Shown here in pieces: positions 46,406 to 59,800 of a stretch of 64,000 nucleotides of DNA. The DNA comes from Epichloe hybrida. Taxonomy: Eukaryota > Ascomycota > Sordariomycetes > Hypocreales > Clavicipitaceae. The first letter of the stretch is position 1, and each line of letters starts with the position of its first letter. A program made the translations under genes and the position numbers. Location: positions 62,001 to 126,000 of the forward strand of contig JAFEKR010000024.1 in the NCBI GenBank assembly GCA_019022495.1, written 5' to 3'. The notes under the pieces are model-generated. The model made no database searches. It saw only the letters and a list, made by a program, of their open reading frames with translations, and was not told the origin of the DNA.

Positions 46406-46979
46406 TCATCTAGGCACAATTTTGTTAGGAATGGTGGCAAAGGAGATGGCGACGCAAAACAAACCATAGGCCCCCAAACCTCTTCTTGTCCAAATTGACA
46501 TCTTCTCGCGTCGGAATTCCTCAAAGTCCCATTCTCGCTTCTCCAGGTCGTCTGCTTTGAGGAAGACATAGACGAACGTGCTGGCCTCCTTTCCTGGAAC
46601 CTCGTCATCCCCCACTTTCTCAAGCACTTGCACCTTGACCTTGCGTCGTTCATACTCGGAGCCCTCGAAATAGTCCAGCTTTTCGATGTTGGCGTCGGTC
46701 AAACCCGTCACAAGGACGCCCTTGATTTGGTGCCCAGCTTCAGGAACAGCACCCGGGTAATCGGCGAACTTTACACGATGACGGCAGAAGTCTCGAAGAA
46801 CTGCAGGCGTAAAAGTGTGCAAATCACGGATGACCTTCGGGGGAGACCCGTCATTATAGCAGACGCTGAAGAAGATTTCTCGGGCCATCTGCGTGTCTCG
46901 TTAGCTCTGGGGTCAATTGGCACATGTCAAGTTTGTTGCCCCGTGTCCTTACCAGCGTGCCTGCTGGAATGTTAGTCAT
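46406..46979 (-). CDS. AIG2 / gamma-glutamylcyclotransferase-fold protein, 169 aa
   Basis: Exons 46979-46953 (9 codons, MTNIPAGTL) and 46888-46406 with a 64-bp intron (GTAAGG donor). Family features: a GTLM motif near the start (usually YGTL; Tyr is Ala here), HRVKFADYPGAVPE, GVLVTGLTDANIEKLDYFEGSEYERRKVKV with the conserved Glu of the EGSEYER motif that aligns with the usual general base, and DFEEFRREKMSIW. Relatives include gamma-glutamylcyclotransferases that release 5-oxoproline from gamma-glutamyl peptides, but many fungal members are uncharacterised. The last 25 residues (hydrophobic, GLGAYGLFCVAISFATIP) look unlike the family and could be read-through of an unrecognised last intron. 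Confidence 0.78.
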
Positions 46980-48074
46980 GCCCGTGGAACGCGCGGCTGA
47001 TTGGAATTATTCTTCACCATATACGAACGCGCTGCCTTCTCCACTCATCCTGCCGGACTGAGCAAGGTTCCTGCCTTTCTGCTTTTCTCCGTCAAGCGTG
47101 TTCCGAGGGAGATTGAGCGGTTGAGGCTTTCGTCGGTGACTGACCTCCGCCTTGCCGTGGTTTCTTTTTCTCGAAATTCTTGTAGTTGACCCGAGTGTGT
47201 AGGCAAGAAACGTGGTGCGTACGCGGGAACTGCCCCTTCATGTAATGATGAACCAACCTTGCGGGGAAGGGGGGACTGAGCTCTGAACCGAAGAGATAAG
47301 GCTGTTGTTAAATTCCCACAACCCTCATCCTCCGTACATATTATAAAAGCGGGGCATAAATAGGGTAGCCGCACGAATAGCAATACTCCCTCCTTCGGGC
47401 GAAGCCAATTCGCGGCTCGCTCCTCTTTTGCTTGGAAAGTCGAATCACCACATGCTCGCCGAGGTAGGCGAACGACTTATCTACATTGCAAATGTCGCCT
47501 AATATGAGATTGTCGAGCATTGCACTCGAGTAAGACGGATGTGAAGGGGCACGATCTGGTGAACAGTCGAGAATCCATTCCAGGGTAGTGTGGCCAGGTC
47601 CTGTCATTAGATGGGAGATTCCGGAGCAAACACCAGCACGATGCCTGTTCTGCCGGCCAGCGTGGCATGTCGTTTCTGACGGCTCTTTCATCCTCAGTGA
47701 ACCTCTGTGCTACACCTTCTTAGCCGTACCTGCTTGTCTCATCAGTTCTTGGGGGGAACCTGATTCCTCTCCGTCTCCGTCTCGTTTTTATCATTCTTCC
47801 CAATCGGCTCTTCCACTTCCGTCTTCTAGGACTCTTCAGGTTCCGCACTATCATACGTCCGTACATGCGCAAAAGGGGGTTGTGAATGTTCTCCGACTTC
47901 CACCATATCTTGAGTCTGATCCGTCCGTGTTTGACCGGAACTCATCTACTTCTTAAAGGCCAGGCTTGTTCAGCTTGCCCTGCTACTTCTCTCCGTCTAT
48001 TGCGTCTGCCTGCTGACAAGCTTGCGCTCCAAAACGCCGAAAGTCTCGCGCGCGAAGTAGACTTGCAGTGTATT
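46980..48074. other. intergenic
   Basis: No recognisable gene. A 116-codon minus-strand frame (47341-47691) and a 122-codon plus-strand frame (47588-47956) overlap each other and match nothing I know. Confidence 0.4.
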
Positions 48075-49592
48075 TCACATAGCAAGAGATAACATCTCCA
48101 CCTTGCCTGCCGCTCCCTGCTGCACAAACATGTGCGATCCGTCCGGGGACAGTCCACACACGTCAGCGTGCTTGCAGCTCAGAACAACGGCGCGAATCTG
48201 GAACGGTTTCCGTACAACGGAATTTTCTCTGCCCCCGTTGGCTGAAAGCGCAAACTTGGTGATAGTCACGGTCTGCCCACGCGGAAGGATGGTGTTGCTG
48301 AGCTCCATCCTCGTGAAGATGCCGGATTCCGCGTCGTGGGCTACCTGAGCCTTTCCTGGCGATTGCACACCAGCCTGCCATTTCTGCGACAATGTTAGTT
48401 CCGATGAGAAGACAGCAACAGTCTGCCCCAAGCGCGCATTCACAATGCAGGTCTTGCCGGGGCTGCTATAGTCGGGAAACGACACCAGCCATTCGTCGAG
48501 GCTGGGGAAGTGAAACTCAGCTGCGAAATCGACATTGTGCGATGCGCTATTGAACTTTGGCGAACAGGCAAGACTGGTAGATCGAACCATTCTTCCAGAC
48601 TCTCCAATGTCGTACACGCAGACAGAGACGCTCGGCGGCGCAGCAGCGTCCTTGGCTTTTCTCGTCGGCCCCGCGCAGGCAATGATGTGCTTGCTGTCAG
48701 GTGCGAACCGAATGCCCATGGCCTGCCACGACGCCGGCTTCTCGAACCGCACCCGGCGCACATTAGCCCGTTCCTCAATGAGGGAGAAGATCTTGAAGTG
48801 ACCAGTGCTGCCCGTGGCGCTGCCAGAATGACAAAGGACGGCCGTGGTGTTGTCGGGAGAAATGTGAGGCTTGTTGCCGTCCGTCGCAGATAAAGAAGCC
48901 TCCAGTTTGACCCATCCCGTTTCCGAATCCACAATGAGCAGTCTTCGCTGGTCCCTCCCCGAAGCAATCACACACAGCAGGCTCCCATCGGGAGATGGCC
49001 TGAAGCCTTCGCCAAAAGTGAGGGGCTCCTCGTTGCCCTGAACCAGCTGCGAGGAGTTGCTGTGCAGTTCCCACAGGAGCGAGTCTCGCATGGCATCGTA
49101 TACCTGAACCGTTGTGCTTGTGGCCAGCGCCAGTCTGAGATGTTGCGATTTGGAGTGGAAACATCGCGTCCGCAGAATTGCACGGCCGGGGGCAATGCTG
49201 GGCGCAATGCAGGAGACGCGCTTCGGGGTTGAACTCCATTTCTTGCTCGCGTGCTTTGGGCTGTCGGCCATGGTTAGCGGTTTTTTTTTTTTGAGACATG
49301 GGCTTGTCCCGGTGCACCTCGACTCCCTTGGAACGTACATGTACGTGTGTGAGGGCTGCGAGGGCTGCGAGGGCTGTGAGGGCCGTGAGGGCCATCCACC
49401 TTGGGTTTTGGGGGAATTGATAGGTATTCTGTTGGTTAATGCGTCTTGTTCCGTGTCCGATGGGTGTGTCTTCTCGTCACTATAAGATACGAGCGGCGTC
49501 TGCTCGCTGTTGCTGCTCGTGGCATTTTCATACGGAGGCGGCAGGTCGGACGGTGCCGCTGTCGATTCATCAGCCGATGCCGATTGTGTCAT
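48075..49592 (-). CDS. beta-propeller (WD40-like) protein of unknown function, 505 aa
   Basis: Open through 48075-49592. The C-terminal 400 residues show propeller-like blades (LALATSTTVQVYDAMRDSLLWEL, FRPSPDGSLLCVIASGRDQRRLLIVDSETGWVKLEA, ISPDNTTAVLCHSG, IRFAPDSKHIIACAG, FALSANGG, LSPDGSHMFVQQGAAGKVEML). The N-terminal 65 residues are acidic with a PPPY motif (SDLPPPYENA), a possible WW/arrestin-type ligand. Between them a Pro/Ser repeat (SRPSQPSQPSQPS, coded by a 9-bp tandem repeat at about 49352-49393) and a Lys run look like translated intron. An ATG at 49271 in the same frame (MADSPKHASKKW) may be the true start, giving about 398 aa. I cannot place an intron that fits both phases. Confidence 0.6.
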   Translation of the reverse strand: MTQSASADESTAAPSDLPPPYENATSSNSEQTPLVSYSDEKTHPSDTEQDALTNRIPINSPKTQGGWPSRPSQPSQPSQPSHTYMYVPRESRCTGTSPCLKKKKPLTMADSPKHASKKWSSTPKRVSCIAPSIAPGRAILRTRCFHSKSQHLRLALATSTTVQVYDAMRDSLLWELHSNSSQLVQGNEEPLTFGEGFRPSPDGSLLCVIASGRDQRRLLIVDSETGWVKLEASLSATDGNKPHISPDNTTAVLCHSGSATGSTGHFKIFSLIEERANVRRVRFEKPASWQAMGIRFAPDSKHIIACAGPTRKAKDAAAPPSVSVCVYDIGESGRMVRSTSLACSPKFNSASHNVDFAAEFHFPSLDEWLVSFPDYSSPGKTCIVNARLGQTVAVFSSELTLSQKWQAGVQSPGKAQVAHDAESGIFTRMELSNTILPRGQTVTITKFALSANGGRENSVVRKPFQIRAVVLSCKHADVCGLSPDGSHMFVQQGAAGKVEMLSLAM

Positions 49593-49958
49593 GCTGTCTG
49601 TCGCTGACGGGGCTCGAGGCGTACGTGAACGTGTACGTGTATGTGCACGTGTTATATGTAGTCTAGATGGGCAAGACGGAACACTCGAGTCCTCCTGAGC
49701 GATGTGCGCATAGCTCCTAGGGAGCTCCTACAAGGTCGCTGGTGGAGCGAGGTCGATGTCAAGATTGAGGAGGACAACAAGGGTTGATGTGATTGCTGAC
49801 GAAGAGGGTCTGTTGAGGTGGAGAATGGCTGAGGTAATCATTGGTACTATTATTATGGAGAACACAGTAGCTAGATAACTAAAGAAAACAACCTATATTA
49901 TCCCACTTAATTTTGGTACTGCTTCATGGTGATAAGACTAGGATCTCTTTAATCATTC
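49593..49958. other. transition to AT-rich DNA
   Basis: Last GC-normal sequence. Base composition falls sharply after about 49850. No gene is seen. Confidence 0.5.
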
Positions 49959-50207
49959 TGTTGATTCCTTCGGATCTTCATCGGTTCAATCGTGGCCAAA
50001 GACCGGACCAATTGTGGGTCCGGCGCAATGCACGCAATATGATTGGCTGCATTAATTCGCCACCCCCTTTTGTGCCCTATATACGGATTTCGCCCACTTT
50101 TCTAGTATCTAGACTTTCCCTCTCTTCTCTCTCTTTCCTAGCTAGCTAACTAACTATTATTAACTTTAATTATACGGGATTTATTACCTGCGCAGGACCT
50201 TGGTGTA
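49959..50207 (+). repeat. possible 5' LTR of the copia-like element
   Basis: Starts TGTTGATTCC and is relatively GC-rich, with a CTCTCTTTCC tract before an ending near GGTGTAACT. The partner LTR would lie beyond the window, so both ends are guesses. Confidence 0.3.
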
Positions 50208-52650
50208 ACTAATACTAATTAGTAGTTGACTTTATAACTATAGATAAGCTAGGTATTATAAGAAAAGACATTTCTATAGATACCACTGCCACTACCCCTT
50301 ATTATACCGTAATAGTTATTATGGTAAAGAGGCATAACTACATAAGTGTGCTAAAGGAAGAGACTAGAATCCTAGTTATAGGCTTATTAGGCTTCTAAGG
50401 AATTAATCTATTAACCCTTAGGCTTAGGGATATAACTTCGTTATATCTATCTAGGATATTGTTATTAATTATTAATTTTATTGTTTATTATAAGAAAACT
50501 AACTAACTAACTGAATCTATTGCCGTGAGGCATTTATTTTAAACCTAACGTTAAATAACCTTAGCTAAGCTAGCTAACACACCTATAAATTCCCTTTAAT
50601 ATATTACCTTCTAACAAACCTTTAATCTCTCCCCACAAGTATTTACTGCTTGTTTTTTGCCCCCTTTATTATTAGTACTATTTGCCCTATACTTATTAGC
50701 AAGAAAGAGAGATTACCTCCTTCCCTTCTTTTTATAAAAAACAGGAAGTGGCAATTCCTATTATTCCCTTGTTGCTTTTCCTATCATTTTCTGGTTACTT
50801 TTGGAACTTCTATTGCTTTTTTTTTTATCTTTATTGATTTGTTCTTGTCGCTACTTTTGCTACTTCTACTGCTTTTTCTTCTGTTTTTTTTTCTTGTTTT
50901 TGTAATCTTCTGATTTCATTAGAGCGATAACGCTCCTGAAATGCGAAAGAAAAACCTTGTAATAGCAACAGGTAAACACAGGAGCTTAATTAATAGTATA
51001 AATAATAAATTAGTAACATTCCTTTTATAGTTAAAGATAGCAGAGGAATCTAGACCTTCTATAAGAGCAAAGGCTACTAGTAATAGCAAGGCTCTAACTA
51101 TTACCCCTAAAAGACCCTAAGAGTATAAGTTACCCTTATGCCTTTAATAGCTTACTTATGACTTCTCTAGCGATTAGAAAGAATCTATTAAGCTAGATCT
51201 AGAGACTACTATATAGCTTGAGCTTAATAACTAGATTATAAGATTTATTAACCTTAGTAAGCATTAAGGATAGAGAAATAATAACTTATAGGAATTATTC
51301 TAAGAAGACTTTAAAGGCTAGTCTAAAGACACCTTTAAAAGGGTATCTAAGGATATTGTTAGAGAATTATATAATTCTTTATAAGATTATAGCGTCCTTA
51401 TTAGGCAAGGCCTAGGATATTTAATCCTAGTATTACTTAAGGAAGTGCTTTATTAAACCTTAATGCCCCTTTAGTTATAGGAAAGATTATAAGAAAGACT
51501 ATAATCTTCCGAACCCCTAGAACCTTAATATTAATAGCCCTAATAACCTACCCTAGAAATTAACCTTCCCTAACCCTAAAGATTGCTTAAACTCTCATAT
51601 AAACCCCTATAATAATCCCTATTATACTAATAGCTTTACCTAGATAATTATTATTAAGAACGACTAGTAAACTGTTATTTATAACAAATTGTGCCTTTAT
51701 AGTAACTCCCCTCTGAGGATTAGATTATAAAGAAAATCTTAGAGCTTATGAAAATATATAAGGATAGCAACTACTATAGTGAAAAGCTATATAACTTCTT
51801 AACGCTAAAGATTATGCTCTTTAAAAATAAGTGTAATAGAATTAACCTTCCTTAAACATACTATTAGAAGGCTTTCCCTATTATATTAATAGGTAATACT
51901 AAGTAATACTACCTTAATTACCTCTTTAGGAATAACTATTCCTATAAAGAGATAATTACTTATATTTATTAACGCTTTAAGATAGAAAGTAACTAGTAAT
52001 TCTATTACTATAAATAGAGTAGTATAATGCTAAAGAGCATAATTAAGAAGAACTCTAATAAAAGTAAGCTTAATTACCTTAAGATTATATTATTAATCCT
52101 TAAGAAGATCCATAGAGGCCTATACCTTGCTAAAATGGTAAATACTAAACTCTATAAGTAAGCTTTAAACGCTATAGCTAGTGTGCTTAAATATTAGATA
52201 GTAGAATATATACACTCCGCAGGCTTTAAAAGTCTTACTAGAGACCTCCGCAAGGTAATTACTATTATAGAATTAAATAAGAAGTCCTCCTAATACCTTT
52301 AGTACTAATAAGGAGACTCTCTAGAGGCTATATTTACTAATTATTAGTACGGACAATAATCCTACGGCGGAGGAAGCTATTACAGGCGGAGCCCTAGACT
52401 AAGCACTAAGCGCTACTTTATATATAGTAAGAGCAGCTGCTAGTCCTCTAATTACTTTACTAAAGAATATTAAAAGGAAAAGGACCGCTAGTAAGCTAGC
52501 AAAACATATTATATACCCCCTTTAGAGAAGAGATTCTAGGTATTCCTTGCCTCCTATGAAGGGCAGGACGATGACAAGCCTAATAAAGGCTTGGGTTAGA
52601 ATTGGGAATCATATCTCTTGGCCTACATGGAAGCCGAAGATCAGAGCATG

Positions 52651-52790
52651 TAATGTAATGTAATGTAATGTAATATTTGGGGTTTGGATGTAATGTGTAA
52701 TGTAATGTAATGTAATGTAATGTAATGTAATGTGTAATTATTACATATTACATTACATTACATTACAAACATTACAAATGTAATGTTAGG
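52651..52790. repeat. left subterminal TAATG repeats
   Basis: Runs of TGTAA/TAATG units in both orientations, including an inverted pair TAATGTAATG ... CATTACATTA. Confidence 0.85.
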
Positions 52791-53399
52791 GGAAAATAAA
52801 AGTGGGGTATATTAAGATCTTATAATATCATATAGATTTTTCTTTATTAAGTTAATATTAGCATTAATTTAATTCCTATTTTAGTTTATTTACTATAAAT
52901 TATTTAAGTTTCCTTAGTTTTAGATTATTAGTTATATATTAGGGTATAGGGTATATTATATAGGTTTAAGAGGATAATAGAAATCCTTAAATTTCTTGTT
53001 ATATTATAAGATTTTAAAATACTAATAAATCTAATTTCTAAGATTTAATATTATATTATTTAACCTAAGTGGTTATTTTACTAAATAATACCCTATATAT
53101 ACTTTTAAATTTAATATAAAATAATATATTATAAGTCTGAATAATTATATTAAGGACTAATATAAAGATCCTTAAGAAGCCTATATTATTTAAAGTTAAT
53201 TAATTTAAAGTAGAATATAAAATCCATTTATTTAGAATTAATAAATAAATATTATACTTTTAAAAAATAAAAGTTTATTTCTTTTTAGTAAAGGTAATTA
53301 AAAAGCTAGTAAGTTATTTAGGTTTATAAGAATTTAAAGCTATAAAATAATAATATAGTGTATTTAAGGTATAAATAAAAATTAAGTATAAAAATAAGG

Positions 53400-53658
53400 T
53401 TTATTTATAATGTAATTAACTTTTTTATAGCTTATTTACCTAGTTATATATAATTTTCTTTTAAAAAAGAGGTATTTTCTAAAGTAAGTTTAAAAGTAAG
53501 TATTACTAAATAATATAACTTATTTATAGCTTATTTGCTTAGATATTTATGATTTTCTCTTAAAAAGAAAGTGTATATAAAAGTGGGTCTAAAGTGGGTT
53601 TTACTAATAATAGTATTAACTTCTTTATAGCTTATTTACTTAGATATATATGATTTTC
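53400..53658. repeat. 101-bp tandem array, left part
   Basis: Three units, phased by GATTTTC-type motifs at 53452, 53551 and 53652, cut by the gypsy insertion. It continues at 60885. Confidence 0.85.
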
Positions 53659-53877
53659 TGTTATGGACTAGCCCCTAGGCGGCTGTAATAGGGCGTCAAT
53701 ATAGTATTAAGAGACTTAGGGAAGAGAAGGGAAAGGAGAAGAGGCTATCCCTAGTAATACCCCTTATACCCCCTTAGCTCCTTATGTAAGCCCCCCTTTC
53801 CTTACCTTACCTAATCCTGCTTGCCCCTACCCTTCCTACTATATAGAAAATACTTAGGTAAAGCCTAAGCCCTTATA
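53659..53877 (-). repeat. 3' LTR of gypsy element, 219 bp
   Basis: Begins TGTTATGGACTAGCCCC and ends CCCTTATA (CA mutated to TA). Its outer end keeps more G/C than its inner end. Confidence 0.85.
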
Positions 53878-56800
53878 TATGCCCTTACTTAGTCTTATTA
53901 AGCCTATCCCTTTATTATGGCGTGCCCTGTTATGCCATTAGTAAATAAGGCAAATTACTCCTACCTTTGCTACTAACTTTCTATGAATTATTTAGTAGGT
54001 ATTTAATTATATTTAATCCTATTCCTAGCTTGTTACTATTAGGTGTGTAATACCCGTGTCCCGCTAGCTTATTATGCTATTATTATATACGTAATGCGTT
54101 TACCTTACTAACCTATTATTATTATAATATCTAGCCCCTACCCCTACTAGTTTGTGATTTATCTAATAAGGGTATGTGATATATTTACCTTACTAACTTA
54201 TTATTTTATTGTAATCTCTAACCCTACCCTTACTAGTTTATTAATTACCTAATATAGGTATTAAACTATATATAAATATCTTACTTAGTTCCTTATTATG
54301 TCTTACTTTCTCTTATATAATACTATCTATTTATTATTATGGTTTTATTATACCTTACCCTTCTTCTATTAGTCCTTGCTTCTTAGATAATTGCTCCCTT
54401 ATTAAATATGCCTTATAATTTGTCTAACCCTCCTTTGTCTCTAGCTGCTCCCGTAATGCCTTTATCCTATTTTATTAGTAAGTTTCTTATAGAAGGTAAC
54501 TTTAATAATAAATAATATACCACCCCCTAATTTATCTAGTGCCCTTGTAAGCTATATGTGAAATAGGCCCTTACTACTAGCGTGCTAGAATACTACCTAC
54601 CTAAGTCTAGGGAATTCTATTCTTTATATTAGAGGTAATATCTTACCTATGTTTAGCATACTAGGCTCTTATTTGCTAACTTATATCTTTATTATGTGTT
54701 AAAGGATATTAAGGTAGAGATTACTATAGGTATATATATTATTAAACCTAGAGTCCTAAAGACTAAGGAAATAAAAAAGAAAATACCTATCCTATCTTAA
54801 AGGTATTACTACCTTATTAATTAGTAAAACTCCCTCCTTACCTAGGCTTAGTTTAACCTAGCTTTTATTTAGTTAGCCCTTAGGGTATCCCTAGCTATAA
54901 ATACTACTATAATAAATATAACTAGTCTTAATGTTACCCCTTTTGTTAGTACTAGCCCTTTAGGTAGTTATGGTATAGCTTAATCTATATAATAAGTTAT
55001 AGGTATTTTATTTTAATAGAACTAATAAGTTATAGGTAGGCTAAGCGTAATATGTGTAGAGATATATAATTAGTTTACTACGCTCCTCTAAGCTTTATTA
55101 CCTTATTACTAAGATAAGATTTATTAATATTCTTGGATTACTAGGTTAAGTAATGAATCTCCTTTATATTGCTACTAGTATTATTTACGCTATTCTTTTA
55201 TATTAGGTTTAACTTATAATTATATTCCTAGGTTATTAGGAGCTAGCTATCCTCTAGCTAGAAATAATATGCTTTCTTCTCCTAGCTATTTTTCTTTTAT
55301 ATACTATCCTCTTACTAGGTCTCCTATTATACCCCTTTCTGCTTATACTCCCTATACTAACCTTACCTATACTATCCTAGTTCTAGGTTACGCCTAATGT
55401 GAACTAGATAGAAGACTTATTATACTATGCCTATTACCTAGTGAAGAAGGTATTATAGCTATGGTAGTAGTAATATAACTTTAGCTAGAGGTAATACCCT
55501 CCTATCTATCTTCTCCTAGTGATTAGGGTAATAACTTGCTAGATAAGTATTCTTATTAAGTAGTAGTAAAATATAGTAAGTAGGTATCTAGGGCGCTTAT
55601 AGGAGTCTTTATAGCTATATAAGTTTTCTAAAATTAATTTAGTCTATTATTAGTTTATATATTACCTTATTCCGCCTTAAATTTATTAAGTGCTTATATT
55701 TTCTCTATGCTTTCTAGTAGCTCCTATATTAGTTAGGAGTATCTTACTTACTTAACTAAGATATTCTATTATTCTCCTTACCCCTATGTGTTCTAAGCTA
55801 CTAGAATCCGCTTAACTTAATATTTCTCTATAAGCTTATTATTACCCTTTACTAGGACTTATTTAGGACCTAGGTATAAGTCCTATAGCTATTAGCTTAG
55901 GAGCAGGTCTTCTACTATGTGTTTAATAAGGTTTATATAAAAAACTAGATAAATACCCCTTAGTATATTAAGTTAGACTATAAGAGGGGATAGCACTTCT
56001 ATAACTATATACTTTATAGCTACCTAGTTAAGTTTCCTTAAGGGGTGGTTTATCTTTATATTCCTAAGTAATAGCTATACCTTATCCCTAACCTAAAAAC
56101 GTTCTACTAGGCGTCTTAATGCTAATATTATATCTTATTACTATTACTATGTGTAAGCTATTATGGCCTAAGCTAAATAAGTACCCTCTTAGAGATAGCT
56201 AAGGAAATAAATAGCTCTCCCCTTTAGTGTAGTTATAGATATAGGTATGTTTAGTTAGGTTTAAATTGGTTTAAGATTATATCTATAGAGTAATTTATTT
56301 AGGCTTACTTTAGTGGCTAATGAGGTCCTATTATTAATTACTAGTTAATAAGTGGTAAGGTATTCTAGCTAGTTATACTACAAGAAGGAAATAGTAATAT
56401 ATAGAATTACCTATACCTCCTAGTTTGCCTATTTTATACTATTATTAGTCTAAGGATAGTATAATATAGAGAGTAATTAATCTATCCTTACTAGGGAATA
56501 TAATATTATCTAAAATTATCCTAACTAGTTTAAGCCTTAGTCTATAATAATAAACTAAGGGAATTCTTTAAACCTTTACTAAACTATCTTAAAGTGTTTT
56601 ATGTAATCCTTAGCTTTTATAGAGGTTATAGCCTTAAGCTACATAAACTTTAATAGCCTATTTATAATAACTATAAGGTATTAAGGTTACTTAGGTAATA
56701 AAGCTAGTAAGTTTGTTATAAAGTTAATAAAGATTTATAACTAAAACTAATTAGGGATTAGTAAAGGCTTTAGTAAGCCCTAGTGTTACTAATAGCTCTT

Positions 56801-59800
56801 ATAGCTACTAATATAGTAGTAGTTATAAATAAATCTCGCTATATCCTATAACATTCTATTTTAATAGAACTATTATTATAGAATTTAAAATATAGTATTA
56901 TAGCTAGGGTAACCTATAACTAGCGAGTTATGACTTTATTAGATAAGAGTTGTTATAAGGGGTTCCTAGGCTAGGACCTATGTACGCCCCTAGAACTATA
57001 GCGCGCTATAGGTGCTTATAGAATAATTTGTAACCTATTCTCTTATTATTACTTCTAGGGGAAACTTCCTAGTACCCTTCTAAATAGCTTTTAGTTATAT
57101 ACTATACGTAAGGTCTAATATAATAGCCTAGTCCTAAAGGTCCTAAAGGTGCTTACTAGTAAAGAGGGCCTCCCTTACTAGAGGTAGGGATAATTAGTGT
57201 GTGTGTAAGGCTATAATAGGTTTATCTAGGTCTGTTTCTAGTGATAGGGATAGTTACATAATTATAATTAGCTATAGAACCTATCCCTATCTTAAGGACT
57301 TCCTATATTAGTCCTATTCCCTCCTGGATAGGGCATCTAGGCATTACGCTTACGTGCTAGGTCTATAATGTAAATGGAAATTAAATAGCACAAGCATATC
57401 TGCCTATTAAGCTTACTATTCTAATATTAGTCTTAGTGTTATAAAGTACTCTAGGTTCTTATAGTCTATATAAATCGTGAATAGGTAGGAGACGCCTTAT
57501 AACTTTGCTAACTATACCTTTAAGCATAAAATAATAGCTAGTAGCTCCTTATTATAGATTATATAATTCTTCTGTAATACTATAAGACTAGCAAAGTAGT
57601 AGGCCACTAGGTATAATACACTATCCAGTCCTAATTATAAGAGGTAACTACTAAGGGCTATTCCTAAGCAGTTAGCCTCTACTACTATAAGGCGGTCTAG
57701 ATCCTATTATGCTAGGATAGGATATATAATAAAAGCATTCTTTAGCCTCTTAAAAGCCTTATCCTCCTCTAGTCCCTAGTGAAATAAGGTATTTCTCTTA
57801 GTAAGATAAATAAGGGGGGCTACTAACTTAGAGAAGTTACTAATAAAGTTATAATAGAAGTTTATAAACCCTAAGAAGCTTTAGACCCCCTATAGCTTTA
57901 TAGGTGCTACCTATTCCCTTATAGCTACTACCTTTATAGGATTAGGATAAATTAAGCGTTCTACTATAATAATATATCCTAGGTATTAGACCTCTTTAAT
58001 AGCGAATATAGACTTATTAATATTAAGGTATAGTCCTGTAGAATATAAGCATCCTAATATTAATTATACCTTTACTATATAGTCCTTCCTTAATCCCCTA
58101 GAGTAGACTAGAATATTATTAAGGTAAGCTATTATAAAGTCCCTTAATATATCCCCTAAGGATTTATTAATATACTATTAGAAGGTTACTAGTGTACCTG
58201 CTAGGCTAAATAGATAAACTAACTATTCAAATAGTCTAAACCTAGTGTAAAAGGCAGTAAGGTGCTCCTTGCCCTTAGCTATCTATAGTTTATAAAACGC
58301 TATATAGATGTTTACCTTTATAAACTAACACACCTAGGAGAGGGAGCGTAGTGTCTCCTTAATTAATAGGAGTAGATATTAGTCCTATGCTATAATCTTA
58401 TTAAGTATATAATAGTCTACGTAAAACCACTATCCCCTATTTACTTTCTTTATAAGGAGAATAAGGGCTATAGCTAACAAGGAGCTAGCATAAATCTAGC
58501 CCTTATCTATTAGATTTATTATCTAGTAATAAACCTCTAATAACTAATCCCTTAGTATGTTATATAGTAGACCCTATAGGAGTGTTAGTTTAAATCCGTC
58601 TAGATTCCTACGTAAACATATATAATAATTAAGGGAACCCCTATGTGGGGGTAAGCTATTAGCTTTAGCCTTATTAAAAAGATTCGTAAAGTCCGCTAAT
58701 TCCCCTAGTAATATAGCTATATTAAAGCTATCTAGTTTTATTTTAGGCACTATAATCTATAGTACTATTATTATTTCTTTAAGGCTTATAGCTATAAACC
58801 TTATTATAGTATCCCTTATCTTTTATGCCTGTTGCGCCTTAGCCGTATATAAGGAACTAATAATCCCTTATACTAAGGCTTCCCCCCTATGCTTAGTGGC
58901 TTCTAAGATATAAAGGCTCTTTACTACACTAATTACTAGTTGCTATTTTGCTATATAAATTATAATATTATAGTACTCTAGCTATAGTATACTAAAGATA
59001 ATATCCTAGGTAAGACCTAGGATAATATATAGGTACACCAATAACTCCTACCTATTAATATTAATACTAGCTTATACTATATAGGTAATAGAGGAGGACT
59101 TCTCTCTTTATTACCTCCCTCTTCTCTTTATTTTTACTATAGTATGTACTTGCCTTTATTTTAGTAGTTATATAAGCTCTAGGCTAAGCTATCTTACTGC
59201 TAATTCGCTAATAGCACTATAGTAATTATAGCTATAATTAATCTAGATATTAATATAAAAACATGTATTAAAGAGTACTAGGATTAAGAAAGGTAGTTAG
59301 TCTATATATTAATCTATATCTCTATCTATATCTATAAACTAGCTATACTTATCTAAATCTGTAGCCACTAGCTAGCCCCTCTACCCCTATATAAGACTTT
59401 GCTTAAGGGCTACTTATTTTCTAAGGAGTTTATAGTAACCTCCTTATCTATACTTTCTGCGTTTACCTTGTATAAGTTAATCTAGACCTTAGGTTAGTAG
59501 GGCAGGAGGAAGGTATATTCCTAGATATAATAGTCCTTAGATTTGTAACATAAGTAGCACCCCTTTTAGCGGCATTTAGTTAGTTTTACCTAAGTTACCT
59601 ACTTAGCCCTTAGCTAATTTATATTTCTCTTTAGGCCCTTGTCCTTCTTATCTAACTTATTTTACTTACCCTATTAAGTTATTATAGCACATACTTCTAT
59701 TATAGGTGTATTGCTATTATAGTCTATTTATTAGGGGGTGGGTTAGCCTAGCTAGGGTTTATATTAGTTCTAAAACTTCTCCTCTAAGGTATAAGATTTA

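Noticed and set aside
50650..50913. 87-codon hydrophobic Phe/Leu-rich ORF that looks like a membrane protein
   Set aside because: It is translated from a T-rich leader tract of a degraded retroelement; the composition explains the hydrophobicity.
52651..52790. Telomere-like or CRISPR-like array of TAATG repeats
   Set aside because: The repeat is not a fungal telomere motif (TTAGGG), there are no spacers, and near-identical blocks lie just inside both ends of the hAT-like element.
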